Assembly: GCA_017991275.1 (NCBI GenBank)
Contig: JAGNMH010000022.1
Span: 8,853-17,673 of the forward strand
Direction of reading: 5' to 3'
DNA from: Acidobacteriota bacterium
Lineage (GTDB): Bacteria > Acidobacteriota > Blastocatellia > RBC074
Length of the DNA stretch: 8,821 nt
Shown here piece by piece: positions 7,501-8,821 of the stretch. Within the stretch, counting starts at the first letter, position 1, and each line of letters begins with the position of its first letter. The translations under genes were made by a program, and so were the position numbers. Below the pieces are notes generated by a model. That model did not search any database. It saw only the letters and a list, made by a program, of their open reading frames with translations, and had not been told where the DNA came from.

Positions 7501-7977
7501 TTTGGAAGAATAAATCTGGCCGATCTGAATGTTGGTGTATGGGTCTTTGGCATCAACGGCCAGGACTTTGTTGAACGCGGCGATGGCTTCGTCGTACAAA
7601 CGATCTTTTTTGTAAGCCGCGCCCAACACGTACTGCGCGTGCAAACTGGTTGGCGCGAGTTTCAACGCCGCCTGAGCTTCGGTGACGGCGGCTTTGGCGT
7701 CATTCAAAAAGTAATCGGCCATCGCCAGATTGATGCGAGCAATGGCAAAATCGGCGTCGCTTTCCAGCGCCAGTTTGAACTGTTTGACGGCGTCTTCGTG
7801 CTTGTATTGCTCCATCAGAGCGACGCCCAGATTGTTCAGACGATAAAGCTCCTCGCGTTTTTGCTGCGCGGCAGTCTGGTTCGGCGCACCGCCGACATTC
7901 AACCAGCAAGTCGTGCCGGTCAATGCAGCCACTGAAAACACCAAAACAACAAATAACAACAAAGGCTTCTTTTTCAT
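4504..7977 (-). CDS. Secreted TPR, FG-GAP/VCBS and UnbV/ASPIC-type protein
   Basis: The product is 1157 residues. It starts with a signal peptide (MKKK, then LLLFVVLVFSVAAL). C24 follows GTT, a poor lipobox, so a lipoprotein is possible but not favoured. About five TPR units cover residues 45-215. Seven DxDxDG-type repeats follow near 300, 353, 404, 475, 526, 573 and 613 (for example DYDGDNKLD, DFDNDGKTD, DADHDGDLD); units 4 and 5 are degenerate. This is the Ca-binding FG-GAP/VCBS beta-propeller pattern. Residues 643-722 match the UnbV/ASPIC region that usually closes such proteins. About 430 further residues (730-1157) are unassigned. Such proteins are common in Acidobacteriota and thought to work outside the cytoplasm in binding or assembly, but their reactions are unknown. 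The ATG at 7977 has only a weak purine-rich site upstream (AGAGAG). It lies 118 bases after lepB, with a hairpin between them. Confidence 0.88.
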   Translation of the reverse strand: MKKKPLLLFVVLVFSVAALTGTTCWLNVGGAPNQTAAQQKREELYRLNNLGVALMEQYKHEDAVKQFKLALESDADFAIARINLAMADYFLNDAKAAVTEAQAALKLAPTSLHAQYVLGAAYKKDRLYDEAIAAFNKVLAVDAKDPYTNIQIGQIYSSKQQYTQAAEVFRRAMDAEPYNATAVYSLAQAMIRSGNQPEGQKLLAQFQKLKASGYSTTLGLTYGEQGKYAEAVVSTGAEAESVSKDAVTVKFVDAAAGLKVQTAAKPLSAMLGRKLTKAEFNEDTKRELVSAFSSTVVLGDYDGDNKLDLLVSGVEGSKPFIKLFHNDNGKFSDVTDNAKLTATGFVSGTVFGDFDNDGKTDLAVFGYQTLAVWKNNGDGSFSDVTEKAALPKPTAWAMTAAWVDADHDGDLDLFVGNFADLSQFPAKDAATFPDDFAGEENRLFQNNGNGTFTDITAKTGLAGGKNKTTAVVPTDFNNQRDIDFFVVNYGSPAQLFSNQRDGSFKEIAASVGINFSGKALGVGAGDLNKDNFIDFYLPGADGEDVSFFSDGKGGFTPSARRQAAPSLSAQITDYDNDGLLDVVVQKTNGVVVSQWIGDKLTEITSSRSFALGDFTGDGGIDLLGFNNDGGIVALKSEGFSKNFARIQLAGKTSNRSAIGTKAELRSGSLRQKLEVYSASPAVASAGVTFGLGYRTSVDALTMFWPAGIMQSELAIKPGDNQVDELDRKGTSCPLLYAWNGSEYSFVTDFLGGCAIGAREPGNTWSQPDTNEYVRVTSDQLKPKDGVLSMRMNNQLEEVIFFDQTKLLAVDHPADTEIYPNERLMPGPPYPEFKIYSVKSPRPPVRATDDKGKDILPLIKDIDRRYPEDFEKLRFKGYAREHAMELDLGNVTNAKQVLLLLTAWIDYADSTANLAAAQAGVEIIPPYVQVKNDRGQWQTVIPQMGFPAGLPKTMTVDLTGKFLCSDSRVRIVTSMRIYWDQILVDASEGSAPMKVTTLDPMAANLRWRGFPREYSPDGRKPLIYDYRTIEPFAPWKAHLGNYTRFGDVLELLTATDDMYVITRNGDEIQLDFDARRLPVLPDGWKRTYLVFADGFGKDMDLNSARPETVGELPYHKMKSYPYSPGDAYPNDKRHQNYLERYNTRVVGNQTQAAWRGVK

Positions 7978-8023
7978 ACTTTAGCTCTCTTAAGTTTGCT
8001 GGCACTACGACCATCTTTACGTC

Positions 8024-8060
8024 AAAAGCGGCTGAACGCGATCAACTCGGCTCAGCCGCT
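8024..8060 (-). terminator. Candidate intrinsic terminator after lepB
   Basis: On the minus strand a 9-bp perfect stem, AGCGGCTGA paired with TCAGCCGCT (8060-8052 with 8035-8027), encloses a 16-base loop. A run of four T follows (8027-8024, the first being the last stem base). It sits 37 bases after the lepB stop and before the next gene's start, the expected place. The T run is short and the loop long, so termination may be partial. Confidence 0.5.
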
Positions 8061-8096
8061 CGGCTTAAAAATAATAGTTGCGGCTTGTCGTCAAAC

Positions 8097-8821
8097 TTAC
8101 TTCACTGCGGTTCCGATTCGCTTGAACCTGATGCCCATCAGTTTGTCCAACAACGTCGCGCCTTTTTCGGGATCGCCCGCCGCAGGATCAAACGACAGGT
8201 GAACATACAGCGCACGGGCAAAAATGTTTTCGCGCGGCACAAATCCCCAGTAACGACTGTCCTGGCTGTTGTCGCGACTGTCGCCCATGGCGAAGTAACT
8301 GTTTGGCGGCACGGTGACGGGTTCTTTAACTCCGTATTTCAACGAGCTTTCAAACATTCCTGCGTGATCGTCATCTTCGCTTGAACGGCCATCAACGTAA
8401 TAAACCCGATAAGTTGCGCCAGCGGGTTTCGGTTCGACTTTTTTGATGGTCAGATCGCCTTTCCTGGGATCAGGTTCTTCAACAATTGCCCGCTCTTCTG
8501 GAATTTCTTTGCCGTTGACCAGAACGCGGCGACCTTTGACCTGAACGGTGTCGCCCGGCACTCCGATCACACGCTTGACGTAATTGGTTTTGGGGTCGGT
8601 CGGCCATTTGAAAACGATGATGTCGCCTCGGCGAATTTCCCGCGTAGGCAACAAACTGCCCAACACCGGAGTCGGTTTGCCAAAAATGAACTTGTTGACG
8701 AACAGATGATCTCCGATGTCGATCGTGTTCTGCATCGAACCTGTCGGCACAGCCACGGCCTGCGCGATGAAGGTCATCAGAAACAACGCCATGACCACAG
8801 TGATCAGAAGCTGTTCAAAAA
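8097..8821 (-). CDS. lepB: Signal peptidase I, 5' end cut by the window edge
   Basis: This is the membrane serine peptidase (S26 family) that cleaves signal peptides from Sec/Tat-exported proteins at the outer face of the inner membrane. The frame is open to the window edge. The codons before the GTG at 8798 read FEQLLIT and continue into VVMALFLMTFIAQAVAVPTGSM, the usual N-terminal membrane helix running into box B. The GTG is therefore internal and the true start lies beyond 8821. Counting from the GTG: catalytic Ser21 in PTGSMQNTI, general-base Lys75 in YVKRVIGVPGD, and box E GDSRDNSQDSRYWGFVP at 172-188. An acidic, lineage-variable stretch (about 104-160) separates the boxes. All visible catalytic residues are intact. 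The protein would be needed to mature the two exported proteins encoded downstream. Confidence 0.95.
   Translation of the reverse strand, partial: FEQLLITVVMALFLMTFIAQAVAVPTGSMQNTIDIGDHLFVNKFIFGKPTPVLGSLLPTREIRRGDIIVFKWPTDPKTNYVKRVIGVPGDTVQVKGRRVLVNGKEIPEERAIVEEPDPRKGDLTIKKVEPKPAGATYRVYYVDGRSSEDDDHAGMFESSLKYGVKEPVTVPPNSYFAMGDSRDNSQDSRYWGFVPRENIFARALYVHLSFDPAAGDPEKGATLLDKLMGIRFKRIGTAVK

Noticed and set aside
7978..8023. Promoter for the UnbV-type gene starting with TTGACG at about 8025-8020
   Set aside because: No acceptable -10 hexamer lies 16-18 bases further on, so only half a promoter is visible.
8796..8798. GTG at 8798 as the lepB start
   Set aside because: Codons upstream continue the conserved N-terminal membrane helix (FEQLLIT) to the window edge, so the gene is truncated rather than short.

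Overview
The window is 8.8 kb of bacterial DNA with four genes, all on the minus strand. In transcription order they are a partial lepB (8821-8097), a large secreted TPR/FG-GAP/UnbV protein (7977-4504), a secreted five-repeat PA14 protein (4351-2153) and a cytoplasmic TIR-FGE fusion (2014-623). The last 620 bases at the left end hold no gene but carry a striking repeat array. G+C is a little over 50% by eye. Giant FG-GAP/UnbV proteins, PA14 repeats and 'CCGCCTTMAGGCGG' palindromes together suggest an Acidobacteriota genome, perhaps Blastocatellia-like. That placement is inference from gene style, not from a marker gene.

Right part (4504-8821): lepB encodes the membrane peptidase that releases Sec-exported proteins. 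A hairpin with a short T run lies between it and the next gene. The 1157-residue protein has a signal peptide, five TPR-like units, seven Ca-binding-type FG-GAP/VCBS repeats, a UnbV/ASPIC region and about 430 C-terminal residues I cannot assign. A 98-bp compound inverted repeat begins two bases after its stop codon.

Middle (2153-4351): the PA14 gene encodes a signal peptide followed by five PA14-like modules, each with two conserved cysteines. The hydrophobic core of the signal peptide is encoded by a 7-bp tandem repeat, which could make the gene frame-switchable.

Left part (1-2100): the TIR-FGE gene is the most interesting item. An N-terminal TIR domain with its likely catalytic Glu is joined by a proline-rich linker to an FGE-sulfatase (C-type-lectin-fold) domain. 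The last ~117 bases look like the variable region (VR) of a diversity-generating retroelement (DGR). They are about 70% G+C, and 12 non-conserved codons can each be reached from AAC or AAT by changing only adenines. No template repeat or reverse transcriptase lies in the window, so any DGR machinery would have to be elsewhere. If confirmed, this would be a diversified sensor joined to a TIR effector. Downstream sits a 4 x 109-bp tandem array (59-494) derived from an inverted-repeat element, with a single base alternating G/C/G/C between copies.

The four genes do not form an obvious pathway. The two secreted proteins depend on a signal peptidase such as LepB. The TIR-FGE gene appears to have its own promoter and to be a separate defence or signalling unit.
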